A program made the translations under genes and the position numbers. From positions 594,127 through 658,126 of the forward strand of contig NZ_JAHZCJ010000001.1 of assembly GCF_019422935.1 (NCBI RefSeq): 64,000 nucleotides of DNA, given 5' to 3'. Origin of the DNA: Desulfovibrio sp. (lineage in GTDB: Bacteria; Desulfobacterota; Desulfovibrionia; Desulfovibrionales; Desulfovibrionaceae). Below are positions 58,813 through 64,000 of this stretch, piece by piece. The notes under the pieces were generated by a model, which worked only from the letters and a program-made list of their open reading frames with translations, did no database searches and was not told the DNA's origin. The stretch's first letter is position 1, and each line of letters starts with the position of its first letter.

Positions 58813-59675
58813 TTGAGTCCATATTTAATGGACACTTCTGCGGGAAGTATCACTTGAGGGGGGGCGATGACAAGTTCGTTCCCCTTTTTTGCGTGGTGGG
58901 CAAAATAATTTAAATTGTAAGTTCCGACCCAATCACTGTGATAGAGATGACGCACTTCTTTGGTGTCGTCATAAGTTAATACCCATGCGCGATTTTTCTG
59001 TTCATTAATTAAAAGATTCGCTAAGGATGCATGGTTCTGATGCGTGTATGCATTTAAATACAGTTGGCTGCCTTTCTCATAGTATGGAGGGTCAAGATAG
59101 ATTAGGACATTATCTTTAAAAGAAGGAACGATGTATTTAATAAGTTCAAGGGCGTCCAAGTTGTATACGTCTATATTATTCTTGAACTGTGCAATGCGAG
59201 AAATTTTATCAATGAGTGCTTTTTTGTTAAAGCGTGCGCTAATAGGGTATTGTCCTTTTTGCTGTAGACCTCCAATAGGCCCAGCCATTAAAATCCCAGA
59301 ACGATTACATCTATTAAGATAAAAAGTAGCAAAACCCACATTAAAAAGCGTGTGCTGTGAAGAGTTTATTAATATATTTTTTTGATTGTGCCACTCGGAT
59401 ATGTTGAGCTGAATGCTATTAATTCGTTTTATAAAGTCGTCTGTGTAGTGCAGGATTGCTTTCCAAAATGAGTAAACGCATGGATCAAAATCGTTGATTA
59501 CTATGCGTTTTACAATGCCATCAAAGAGTAAATTTAACGCAGCTCCCGCTCCGCCTGCATATGGTTCAATGTATACACCACCTGTAAGGTCATTCAACCG
59601 AATGACCTCTTTAAGGAAGGGGGTAATGGATGATTTTCCCCCTGGGTAGCGAAGTGGTGAATTCGTTATGGCCAT
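58773..59675 (-). CDS. Dam-type (D12 class) DNA adenine methyltransferase
   Basis: A 300-residue N6-adenine methylase. SAM-binding motif SPLRYPGGKSSITPFLKEVI with the PGGK signature, VYIEPYAGGAGAALNLLF, VINDFDPCVYSFWKAI, and the catalytic DPPYY in NVLIYLDPPYYEKGSQLYLN. AGGGAGAAACT precedes the ATG. AT-richer than the phage core. It could protect phage DNA from host restriction, partner the convergent ParB-like protein, or regulate lysogeny through methylation. Confidence 0.9.
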   Translation of the reverse strand: MAITNSPLRYPGGKSSITPFLKEVIRLNDLTGGVYIEPYAGGAGAALNLLFDGIVKRIVINDFDPCVYSFWKAILHYTDDFIKRINSIQLNISEWHNQKNILINSSQHTLFNVGFATFYLNRCNRSGILMAGPIGGLQQKGQYPISARFNKKALIDKISRIAQFKNNIDVYNLDALELIKYIVPSFKDNVLIYLDPPYYEKGSQLYLNAYTHQNHASLANLLINEQKNRAWVLTYDDTKEVRHLYHSDWVGTYNLNYFAHHAKKGNELVIAPPQVILPAEVSIKYGLNQSSSSRHISTIG

Positions 59676-59860
59676 AGTTTCTCCCTGGGCGAAGATACGA
59701 ATTATGTCTCAACTCCGCAATAAATATTACCTCCCCTAGCCAAGGGGCATTTCATTTGCTGTGAGCTTATGGCATCTTCTAGTGGGGCCGGGAAGCTCCC
59801 TGCAATTTGTGCTTGTGCGGTAACAGCAGACGCATCTAGCGCAAAAAGGAGGTGAGTTCT

Positions 59861-59983
59861 ATGGCTCAAACCAGAAATGGCAAAAAAATAGTCTATGTTC
59901 ATTCCTACATCAGGATTAATCCTGATGGACGGGAAGTCGTTGTGCGGCAGCATTATCGCTCCACACCGAACAGGGCTATGTAG
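59861..59983 (+). CDS. 40-residue protein
   Basis: MAQTRNGKKIVYVHSYIRIN, then PDGREVVVRQHYRSTPNRAM. Basic, probably a small beta hairpin. GGAGGTGAG lies five bases before the ATG, which makes it a credible gene. No family. Position: downstream of the divergent Dam promoter region. Confidence 0.6.
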   Translation: MAQTRNGKKIVYVHSYIRINPDGREVVVRQHYRSTPNRAM

Positions 59984-60094
59984 CTATATATCCCGGCCCC
60001 ACTTATCTCCATCCATTCCCGGCCCAAGGTGTTCCCTGAGCCAACTAACCGGCTATTAAGAAGTACCATCAACATTTAGCAGGAGTGACATCTC

Positions 60095-60361
60095 ATGCTT
60101 CTTTTGATTTCCTACGATCTTAGAAAGCCTGGAAGGGATTATTCCTCGCTACATCAAGCAATAAAAAATGTTGGAAACTGGTGGCATTGCCTTGAATCTG
60201 TCTGGATAGTTGAAACTAGTAGGGATGCGATCATTGTTCGTGACGAACTAATGCGACATATGGACACAAACGACAAATTAGCAGTGCTGCGCACAGCAGG
60301 GGAATGGGGTACGTACAATCTCGGTGATGACTGCAACCAATGGCTGCACGAGCGTATGTAG
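60095..60361 (+). CDS. Cas2/VapD-fold small protein (SinR-like)
   Basis: An 88-residue protein: MLLLISYDLRKPGRDYSSLH, QAIKNVGNWWHCLESVWIVE, then DELMRHMDTNDKLAVLRTAG. The opening beta strand with SYDL-x-x-P-x-x-DY, the W-W-x-x-L-E-S-x-W strand and the D-x-N-D-x-L-x-V strand are the ferredoxin-like fold of VapD/Cas2-type RNases and of small proteins annotated SinR. There is no CRISPR array or other cas gene in the window. AGGAG precedes the ATG. It could be an RNase acting in a toxin-like role. Confidence 0.65.
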   Translation: MLLLISYDLRKPGRDYSSLHQAIKNVGNWWHCLESVWIVETSRDAIIVRDELMRHMDTNDKLAVLRTAGEWGTYNLGDDCNQWLHERM

Positions 60362-60363
60362 CC

Positions 60364-60558
60364 TTACCTGAGGCTGTTATCTCTTTCGCACGGTGTAAAC
60401 CACTTATCCAGGAAGGCTTTTAAATCTTCCTGGAATTTTTTGTTTGATTCAGCAGATCCGTAGCCAGTGGGGATAAAAACCCCATCGTCAATCTGACAAA
60501 TGTGGCTGCACCCCATGTCGATATAGATGCCGCGCTTCACAGTAATAGGTGCACTCAC
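60364..60558 (-). CDS. Small protein, GTG start
   Basis: A 64-residue protein (SAPITVKRGIYIDMGCSHIC; QIDDGVFIPTGYGSAESNKK; FQEDLKAFLDKWFTP). GTG at 60558 is chosen because GGAGG sits seven bases before it; the longer ATG frame has none and would overlap the next gene. Function unknown; it ends three bases from the convergent Cas2-like gene. Confidence 0.5.
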   Translation of the reverse strand: MSAPITVKRGIYIDMGCSHICQIDDGVFIPTGYGSAESNKKFQEDLKAFLDKWFTPCERDNSLR

Positions 60559-60572
60559 TACGATTCCTCCCT

Positions 60573-60845
60573 TTACTTTATTAGTTGGTTTTTTCGCTTG
60601 AAGCACACTTCTACGGGGCCGCTTAGTGAGAAGTCCCACTCCCAAGTTCTCTTGCCGCACCCGGCCCCAGTGTCGAAGTGTATGCCATTTTTATTCAGGA
60701 GCTTTTCAATTTCAAAAATATCCTTCATGTCCACCTTGCTCAGATCAAAGTGGATGCCCGCCTGTATTGGCTGCCTTCGCCAAACAATGCTGGGAATATA
60801 GCAGGCGCGCCAGCGGCGCAATGTTTGCCATAAATTTTTAAGCAT
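60573..60845 (-). CDS. Small protein of unknown function
   Basis: A 90-residue basic protein (MLKNLWQTLRRWRACYIPSI; AGIHFDLSKVDMKDIFEIEK; GAGCGKRTWEWDFSLSGPVE). AGGGAGGAAGG precedes the ATG. The last strand pattern EWDFSLSGPVEVCFKR looks like a small beta domain, family not recognised. Together with the next minus-strand gene it forms a two-gene unit. Confidence 0.55.
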   Translation of the reverse strand: MLKNLWQTLRRWRACYIPSIVWRRQPIQAGIHFDLSKVDMKDIFEIEKLLNKNGIHFDTGAGCGKRTWEWDFSLSGPVEVCFKRKNQLIK

Positions 60846-60856
60846 CCTTCCTCCCT

Positions 60857-60880
60857 GCCCCTCACCAGAGGGGCTTTTTT
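60857..60880 (+). terminator. Terminator on the plus strand
   Basis: GCCCCTC-ACCA-GAGGGGC followed by six T: a perfect seven-base-pair stem. It would stop plus-strand transcripts before they reach the next gene. Confidence 0.8.
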
Positions 60881-60967
60881 GTGTATAATTCGATGTAATC
60901 AGTTATGTAATATTTAATCCTGTCGATATGTTAATGGTCTTATTAATATTCAATCGCAAGAGTTTCT

Positions 60968-61180
60968 ATGTCGGAGAAACAATTTGCCGAGCTATCTCGA
61001 ATGATTATGGCACAAATTGGAGTCCAAGCGGCTGGGTTTCGAGTTTGCGCGGCGCTATTGGCCGAACGACAATCGCCAGGAGCAGAAGGCTTTGCTCGTG
61101 GTGCTGAACTTTTTGACCAGGGAATAGCTGAGGTGGTGGCAGCCTTTCAGCTTGACCTCAAATCCCCACGCCAAGACTAA
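60968..61180 (+). CDS. Small helical protein
   Basis: A 70-residue protein (MSEKQFAELSRMIMAQIGVQ; AAGFRVCAALLAERQSPGAE; LFDQGIAEVVAAFQLDL), helical and near neutral. The ribosome site (AAGAG) is weak. It is enclosed by terminators at 60857-60880 and 61201-61227 and so forms its own unit. Function unknown. Confidence 0.5.
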   Translation: MSEKQFAELSRMIMAQIGVQAAGFRVCAALLAERQSPGAEGFARGAELFDQGIAEVVAAFQLDLKSPRQD

Positions 61181-61200
61181 TCCTCAACATTAGCCTTATT

Positions 61201-61227
61201 GCCCCTCCTTCGAGAGGGGCTTTTTTT
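61201..61227 (+). terminator. Terminator after the small helical gene
   Basis: GCCCCTC-CTTCGA-GAGGGGC followed by seven T. The arms are the same seven bases as in the terminator at 60857-60880. Confidence 0.85.
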
Positions 61228-61290
61228 ATTGTCCGCTGAACTGCGGGTAATTTTTTATAGGCATAAAATTACTTTTAGGCAATTTTATTG

Positions 61291-61318
61291 TTGACTATAA
61301 ATTACCTTTTGGTAATCT
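61291..61318 (+). promoter_or_regulatory. Repressor-controlled promoter of the candidate ncRNA
   Basis: TTGACT (61291-61296), a 16-base spacer and TAATCT (61313-61318). The operator core ATTACC-TTTT-GGTAAT (61301-61316) fills the spacer, so repressor binding would block RNA polymerase. Same arms and spacing as the CI/Cro operator at 55351-55366. GGTAAT at 61246-61251 may be an extra half-site. Confidence 0.65.
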
Positions 61319-61324
61319 GCATTT

Positions 61325-61733
61325 GCAACACGGGAACGACTGCGAACACGGGGCAAGCCCCAAAGTAGCCACAAGCCGGAACTGTGAAGCAAACCGCTGA
61401 TCAGTAGCGAGGCCCCGAATAACAAGTAGTAGGGAGTCCTAGACCGAAGGTCATAAGGCGGTTGGAAAGAATGAGAACTGGCCCGGTGCGGAAGGGGCAG
61501 GGGTGAAAAGATATCGTCGCACACCGTTAGCGCGGAGCGGCGTTACCCGATGCGGGGCACATAGCCCGCCGTAGGGCGCAAGGTAGCTGTTGACCGACCA
61601 TAGCAGCGGAATTTCTTTCATACCGCTCTGGGCATCGTCCGGGGCGGGATTGGAGGAGATTCAACAAATTTGCGCCGCGTTTTCTTGCTTTTCGTAGGCG
61701 CAGGGGGCCGTTCCATCGGGGAGCGGCCTTTTT
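61325..61733 (+). ncRNA. Candidate structured non-coding RNA, about 400 nt
   Basis: No gene with a ribosome site lies here, but the plus strand is full of local stems: GGGG/CCCC (61350-61361), CGCT/AGCG (61395-61409), GACC-GAA-GGTC inside CCT/AGG (61438-61458), CGGTT/AACTG (61459-61480), GGTGCG/CGCAC (61485-61522), GCGGGGC/GCCCGC (61552-61569), GCTG/CAGC (61586-61607), AGCGG/CCGCT (61605-61627). A repressor-controlled promoter lies just upstream and a Rho-independent terminator ends it. Phages carry large ornate RNAs such as GOLLD and ROOL near tRNA genes, and a tRNA-Pro follows here. The segment with GCGGTTGGAAAGAATGAGAA also recalls domain I of bacterial group II introns, but no reverse transcriptase or domain V is visible. 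The family is unassigned. Confidence 0.5.
61706..61733 (+). terminator. Terminator of the candidate ncRNA
   Basis: GGCCG-TTCC-ATC-GGGGAG-CGGCC followed by five T: five outer base pairs with an interrupted inner stem. Confidence 0.7.
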
Positions 61734-61805
61734 CTATGGCATCTAGCCAGGGCATCACGCCCCGGCATTTCACATACCGGGTGAACCCGTCCAGGGAGGA
61801 ATCCA

Positions 61806-61895
61806 ATGGTCATCCGCGTCGGCCCTCGGCAATCGAGGGAACAATCCTCCCATGGCTTTGTCGCAGAGAGGCACACCGTTAAGGGCGGGGGATAG
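61806..61895 (+). CDS. 29-residue microprotein
   Basis: MVIRVGPRQSREQSSHGFVA, ERHTVKGGG. GGGAGGAA lies a few bases before the ATG. It follows a GCCAGGGC/GCCCCGGC hairpin, a plan like the leader cassettes at 53.6 and 54.4 kb but shorter. A terminator follows 35 bases after the stop. No similarity known; short enough to be chance. Confidence 0.35.
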   Translation: MVIRVGPRQSREQSSHGFVAERHTVKGGG

Positions 61896-61930
61896 CTGCT
61901 GCAACAGAACAGCCGCCATGGGGTAACGCA

Positions 61931-61962
61931 GGCCGGGGGTATTTCTCTCCCCCCGGCCTTTT
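61931..61962 (+). terminator. Terminator upstream of tRNA-Pro
   Basis: GGCCGGGGG-TATTTCTCT-CCCCCCGGCC followed by TTTT. Confidence 0.85.
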
Positions 61963-61975
61963 CCATTTTCAGTGA

Positions 61976-62052
61976 CGGAGCGTAGCGCAGCCTGGTAGCG
62001 CACCTGCTTTGGGAGTAGGGGGTCGCCGGTTCGAATCCGGCCGCTCCGACCA
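61976..62052 (+). tRNA. tRNA-Pro(TGG), prophage-borne
   Basis: A complete cloverleaf with encoded CCA: acceptor CGGAGCG/CGCTCCG, D arm GCGC-AGCCTGGTA-GCGC, anticodon arm CCTGC-TTTGGGA-GTAGG (anticodon TGG), T arm GCCGG-TTCGAAT-CCGGC. One G-T pair in the anticodon stem. It lies inside phage genes rather than at an att site. It would read CCA and CCG/CCU-type proline codons and support late translation. Confidence 0.95.
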
Positions 62053-62072
62053 AATTTCAAATGGAGTCTGCC

Positions 62073-62252
62073 ATGTGCGAACACTTGGGCGATTACACGC
62101 CAGGGAGCAGATCGTGGGGTGATGATGTCCCAGGACATGCCCAAGGATGCTTCTACCCAGGCGATGAGCCGGGTTGTCGGTGCAGAATCACAGGTGAGTT
62201 GTGTGACCCTGATTTTTGTCCCTTGGAAGAGGGCAGGGAGGTTTTCCAATGA
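62073..62252 (+). CDS. Cysteine-rich zinc-binding-type microprotein
   Basis: A 59-residue protein: MCEHLGDYTPGSRSWGDDVP, GHAQGCFYPGDEPGCRCRIT, GELCDPDFCPLEEGREVFQ. Six cysteines and several histidines in C-x-H, C-x-C and C-x4-C pairs suggest zinc binding. GGAG lies six bases before ATG 62073; an ATG four codons earlier overlaps no ribosome site. Its stop overlaps the start of the next gene (AATGA), beginning a coupled run of five genes. Confidence 0.65.
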   Translation: MCEHLGDYTPGSRSWGDDVPGHAQGCFYPGDEPGCRCRITGELCDPDFCPLEEGREVFQ

Positions 62253-62335
62253 GTGTACGAGACATTCTGATCATTCTGTTCGGCCTCATGTCCATGCCCC
62301 TTGTGATTGCCATCGGCGCGCACCTGGGGGGCTGA
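62249..62335 (+). CDS. 28-residue membrane microprotein, copy 1
   Basis: MSVRDILIILFGLMSMPLVI, AIGAHLGG. One membrane span. GGGAGG lies seven bases before the ATG, and the start overlaps the previous stop. A sister protein of the same design is encoded at 62468-62551. Confidence 0.6.
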   Translation: MSVRDILIILFGLMSMPLVIAIGAHLGG

Positions 62336-62336
62336 C

Positions 62337-62471
62337 ATGACAATGTGCATCTACCGCAATGGCGTTCTTGTCACGCTCCGAGGGACCAGAAAGGAAGTCA
62401 TGGAGCAGATTCGGTCATGGTGCCCGTCTGGGCTGCTGATAGAAATTTTCAGTCGTGGGAGGGCGCAGTGA
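62337..62471 (+). CDS. 44-residue protein between the paired microproteins
   Basis: MTMCIYRNGVLVTLRGTRKE, VMEQIRSWCPSGLLIEIFSR, GRAQ. GGGGGG lies five bases before the ATG. The stop overlaps the GTG start of the following gene. A small alpha/beta protein, family unknown. Confidence 0.55.
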   Translation: MTMCIYRNGVLVTLRGTRKEVMEQIRSWCPSGLLIEIFSRGRAQ

Positions 62472-62551
62472 GCGCACGAGACTTTATGGCCATTCTGTTC
62501 GGCCTCATGTGCATGCCTGTTGATATTTTTATCGACCAGAAGGGGGGATAG
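62468..62551 (+). CDS. 27-residue membrane microprotein, copy 2 (GTG start)
   Basis: Reads MSARDFMAILFGLMCMPVDI, FIDQKGG from GTG 62468 (GTGA overlap with the previous stop; GGGAGG five bases upstream). It shares MS-x-RD-x3-ILFGLM-x-MP with copy 1 at 62249, so the two arose by duplication. The copies differ at the tail, AHLGG against DQKGG. Confidence 0.6.
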   Translation: MSARDFMAILFGLMCMPVDIFIDQKGG

Positions 62552-62552
62552 C

Positions 62553-63110
62553 ATGTTTCCCTCAGTGACAACTGTTCTCGCGCCGTTCGGGGGTATTGAG
62601 GAGCTGAAACGCCGATTTCCCGCCGTCATCGAACGCGCTGCTGTGCGTGGAACAGCTGTACACGGATACTGCGAAGATGCGGCAAAGGGTCTGTTCGTCA
62701 TGGGTGTACCCGCAGAATACCGGGGATATTTCGACAGTTTCATGCACTGGCTGGCCGATGTTGAGGAAGTGGTGGCGACCGAGCTGCGGATTATGGACAC
62801 GGCACTCGGGTTTCACGGGCAGATGGACATAATTTGCCGCATGAAAGGTGATTCGGCGCTGTCGCTCTGGGACTACAAAACTCCGGACCATGTATCGCCC
62901 ACATGGGGCCCGCAAATAGCCGCATACACACACCTTGCCCATCTTGACGGCTACCCGGTCGAGCGCGCGGGTATGGTGCGCCTGCGTAAAACAGGACGCC
63001 CGCCCCTGGTCACTGAATACACAAAATCACTACGCCGGCATTGGAACGTCTATGTTTCGGCGCTCAACGTTTACAACGCTTTCATAGCCCCCAAAGGGAG
63101 GAAGATATGA
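62553..63110 (+). CDS. PD-(D/E)XK exonuclease (RecB/Cas4-like) of a phage recombination pair
   Basis: A 185-residue nuclease: MFPSVTTVLAPFGGIEELKR; VIERAAVRGTAVHGYCEDAA (conserved H-x-x-x-E helix of this superfamily); LGFHGQMDIICRMKGDSALS with Asp92; LWDYKTPDHVSPTWGPQIAA with the DYK motif (Asp107, Lys109); and QIAAYTHLA as the final helix. The role is 5' strand resection that makes ends for the RecT-like annealing protein two genes on. GGGGGGATAGC precedes the ATG. Confidence 0.8.
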   Translation: MFPSVTTVLAPFGGIEELKRRFPAVIERAAVRGTAVHGYCEDAAKGLFVMGVPAEYRGYFDSFMHWLADVEEVVATELRIMDTALGFHGQMDIICRMKGDSALSLWDYKTPDHVSPTWGPQIAAYTHLAHLDGYPVERAGMVRLRKTGRPPLVTEYTKSLRRHWNVYVSALNVYNAFIAPKGRKI

Positions 63111-63868
63111 CCACTGCGCAAAGCATAGATATTTCGCAAGGAATGGACTTTTCCGCTGTCGTTGGCCTCGTGCCTGGAGTTGTTCCCCCACCCGTAGAAA
63201 AGGTTGCAGAATCTGCCTCGGCGAACAACCTTCCGGCCGTCTTGACTATGCTTGCCCCTCGCGCGGTACTTGAACCGTTCCGGAGCAAAGCCAAGGACCT
63301 CGCCGCCAAGGCATCTGCCATCAAGGTGCAGGACCAGGAAAGCCAGCTCGCGGCCACAACACTTGCGGGAACCATCAAAAAAGTGGCGAAAACTGTAGAA
63401 GACGCCCGCAAGGAATACACTGCGCCCATCAATGAACACGTTAAGGCCGTCAACGGGCTTGCCAAAGAGATAACGGCTCCTCTTGATACCGGCATGCGTT
63501 ACCTCACTGGTCAGCTCAACCAATACGCAGCCAAGGTTGAACTGGACCGTCGCAAGGCCGAAGAAGAAGCCCGACGCCAGGCAGAGGCCGAACAGAAGCG
63601 CTTGGACGCCGAAGCCAAGGCTGCTGGCGTAGAAGCCCCCATCGTACCCGAAGTTCTTCCGGCAAAATCTGAAAAAGCCACCGTGCGTACCGAAACAGGC
63701 ACGTCTTACCAGCGCAAAGTATGGACCTTTGAAGTTGAAAAGCTGGCCGATGTGCCGCGCGAATACATGCTTCTGAACGAAAAGGCGGTCAACGCTGCAA
63801 TACGGAACGGTATCAGATCAATACCCGGTCTGAAAATTCTTGAAACCACAAGCACCGTTATTCGATAG
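63107..63868 (+). CDS. Coiled-coil protein of the recombination operon
   Basis: A 253-residue protein. It starts on an ATGA overlap with the nuclease gene (GGAGGAAGAT before it). Helical stretches AKDLAAKASAIKVQDQESQL and AKTVEDARKEYTAPINEHVK lead to a charged coiled coil (VELDRRKAEEEARRQAEAEQ). A C-terminal domain follows (SYQRKVWTFEVEKLADVPRE; NGIRSIPGLKILETTS). This layout is common in phage operons next to recT/erf; the role is unknown. Confidence 0.7.
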   Translation: MTTAQSIDISQGMDFSAVVGLVPGVVPPPVEKVAESASANNLPAVLTMLAPRAVLEPFRSKAKDLAAKASAIKVQDQESQLAATTLAGTIKKVAKTVEDARKEYTAPINEHVKAVNGLAKEITAPLDTGMRYLTGQLNQYAAKVELDRRKAEEEARRQAEAEQKRLDAEAKAAGVEAPIVPEVLPAKSEKATVRTETGTSYQRKVWTFEVEKLADVPREYMLLNEKAVNAAIRNGIRSIPGLKILETTSTVIR

Positions 63869-63878
63869 GGGTAGTACG

Positions 63879-64000
63879 ATGAGCAATGTACCCGCCACCC
63901 AGAACAACAATTCTGGCAATCAGGCTATTTTCGCCCGCTTCGCCACTCGTTTTGGTCTCGATTCGAACAAGGTTTCGGGCATTCTGAAAAATACTGCCTT
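63879..64000 (+). CDS. RecT-like single-strand annealing protein (partial)
   Basis: Only the first 40 codons are present: MSNVPATQNNNSGNQAIFAR, FATRFGLDSNKVSGILKNTA. The FG-x-D-x-x-K-x-x-x-I-L-K-x-TAF phrase is the N-terminal signature of RecT-family annealing proteins. It follows the RecB-like nuclease gene, the usual exonuclease-annealase pairing. Cut by the right edge. Confidence 0.7.
   Translation, partial: MSNVPATQNNNSGNQAIFARFATRFGLDSNKVSGILKNTA

Larger units (their letters stand above)
11133..64000. mobile_element. Temperate podovirus-like prophage (left end to right window edge)
   Basis: Continuous phage gene content follows the tRNA-Val remnant: terminase, portal, N4-gp56-type capsid, tail fibres, ejection proteins, lysis genes, a CI/Cro switch, replication and recombination genes. 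There is no tail-tube, sheath or tape-measure gene, and the giant ejected-type protein and nozzle-like protein point to a short-tailed particle. Neither an integrase nor the second att site is in view, so the element is longer than 52.8 kb. Confidence 0.9.

Noticed and set aside
56967..59675. Deoxyribosyltransferase, ParB-like and methylase genes as a 7-deazapurine DNA modification (Dpd) system
   Set aside because: No DpdA (TGT-like) or queuosine-pathway gene is visible; a ParB-like domain alone is not enough.
60095..60361. Cas2 of a CRISPR-Cas system
   Set aside because: No cas1, effector gene or repeat array found in the window; the VapD/SinR-like branch fits better.
52190..61269. Shared 13-mer TAGGCATAAAATT upstream of the gene at 52217 and near 61257
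   Set aside because: Matches of this length are expected by chance in 64 kb, and the surrounding bases do not align.
61285..61524. 79-residue minus-strand frame across the candidate ncRNA
   Set aside because: No ribosome site, composition unlike neighbours, and it reads through the promoter and operator.
61670..61882. 70-residue TTG-start frame covering the ncRNA terminator
   Set aside because: The start is 12 bases from the nearest GGAGG and the frame runs through two hairpins, one with a T tract.

Overview
The window holds two unlike pieces of DNA. Bases 1 to about 11,130 are bacterial chromosome. Bases 11,133 to the right edge are one large prophage that continues past the window. My best guess for the host is a Desulfovibrio-like (Desulfovibrionaceae) bacterium. 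That rests on overall GC-rich coding, the gene content and a general resemblance of the proteins to that group; nothing here proves it.

Chromosome. An acetoin/2,3-butanediol catabolic locus is organised around a sigma-54 activator. acoC (E2), a Lin0512-family protein and acoA (E1 alpha, cut by the left edge) run on the minus strand. An AcoR-type activator runs on the plus strand, followed by a zinc-dependent butanediol dehydrogenase. Both the acoC and the dehydrogenase promoters carry a GG-N10-GC sigma-54 element, and both have the same TGTTC-N7-GAACA inverted repeat upstream. A small OsmC-like protein follows. Next comes a 1203-residue single-module NRPS with an unusual layout: its adenylation domain is interrupted by a methyltransferase-like insert between core motifs a2 and a3, then come carrier and thioesterase domains, with no condensation domain.

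Prophage. The junction is the 3' half of a tRNA-Val(TAC) gene at 11,133-11,180. The intact tRNA and the integrase should therefore lie beyond the right edge. The end next to the junction (11.3-17.3 kb) carries cargo: an EVE/PUA-like HNH endonuclease, a periplasmic EndA-type nuclease, a second HNH protein, lipoproteins and secreted small proteins, several with their own promoter and terminator. From 17.4 to 53.6 kb most genes lie on the minus strand. They form a podovirus-like set: small and large terminase, portal, scaffold-like protein, N4-gp56-type capsid, adaptors, nozzle-like protein, Ala-rich tail fibres, internal virion proteins, and a 3824-residue DarB-like protein with methylase, SNF2 helicase, peptidase-like and MuF-C-like parts. 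Lysis genes (GH108 endolysin, 3TM holin, coiled-coil membrane protein) sit between terminase and portal. Replication genes (O-like protein, helicase-loader-like protein, RusA) precede terminase.

The lysogeny switch is at 55.1-56.2 kb: a Cro-like gene (minus) and an S24-peptidase CI repressor (plus) around a perfect palindrome. The same operator core lies inside a promoter at 61.3 kb. That promoter faces a roughly 400-base, gene-free, highly structured segment ending in a terminator, which I read as a candidate structured non-coding RNA. It is followed by tRNA-Pro(TGG), a row of translationally coupled microproteins, and a RecB-like exonuclease and RecT-like annealing gene that run off the right edge. 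Between CI and this region lies an accessory cluster (a GIY-YIG-like membrane protein, a nucleoside deoxyribosyltransferase, a ParB-like protein and a Dam-type methylase) that could be a defence, counter-defence or DNA-modification unit.

All family names come from reading the sequence and from memory. No search was run.
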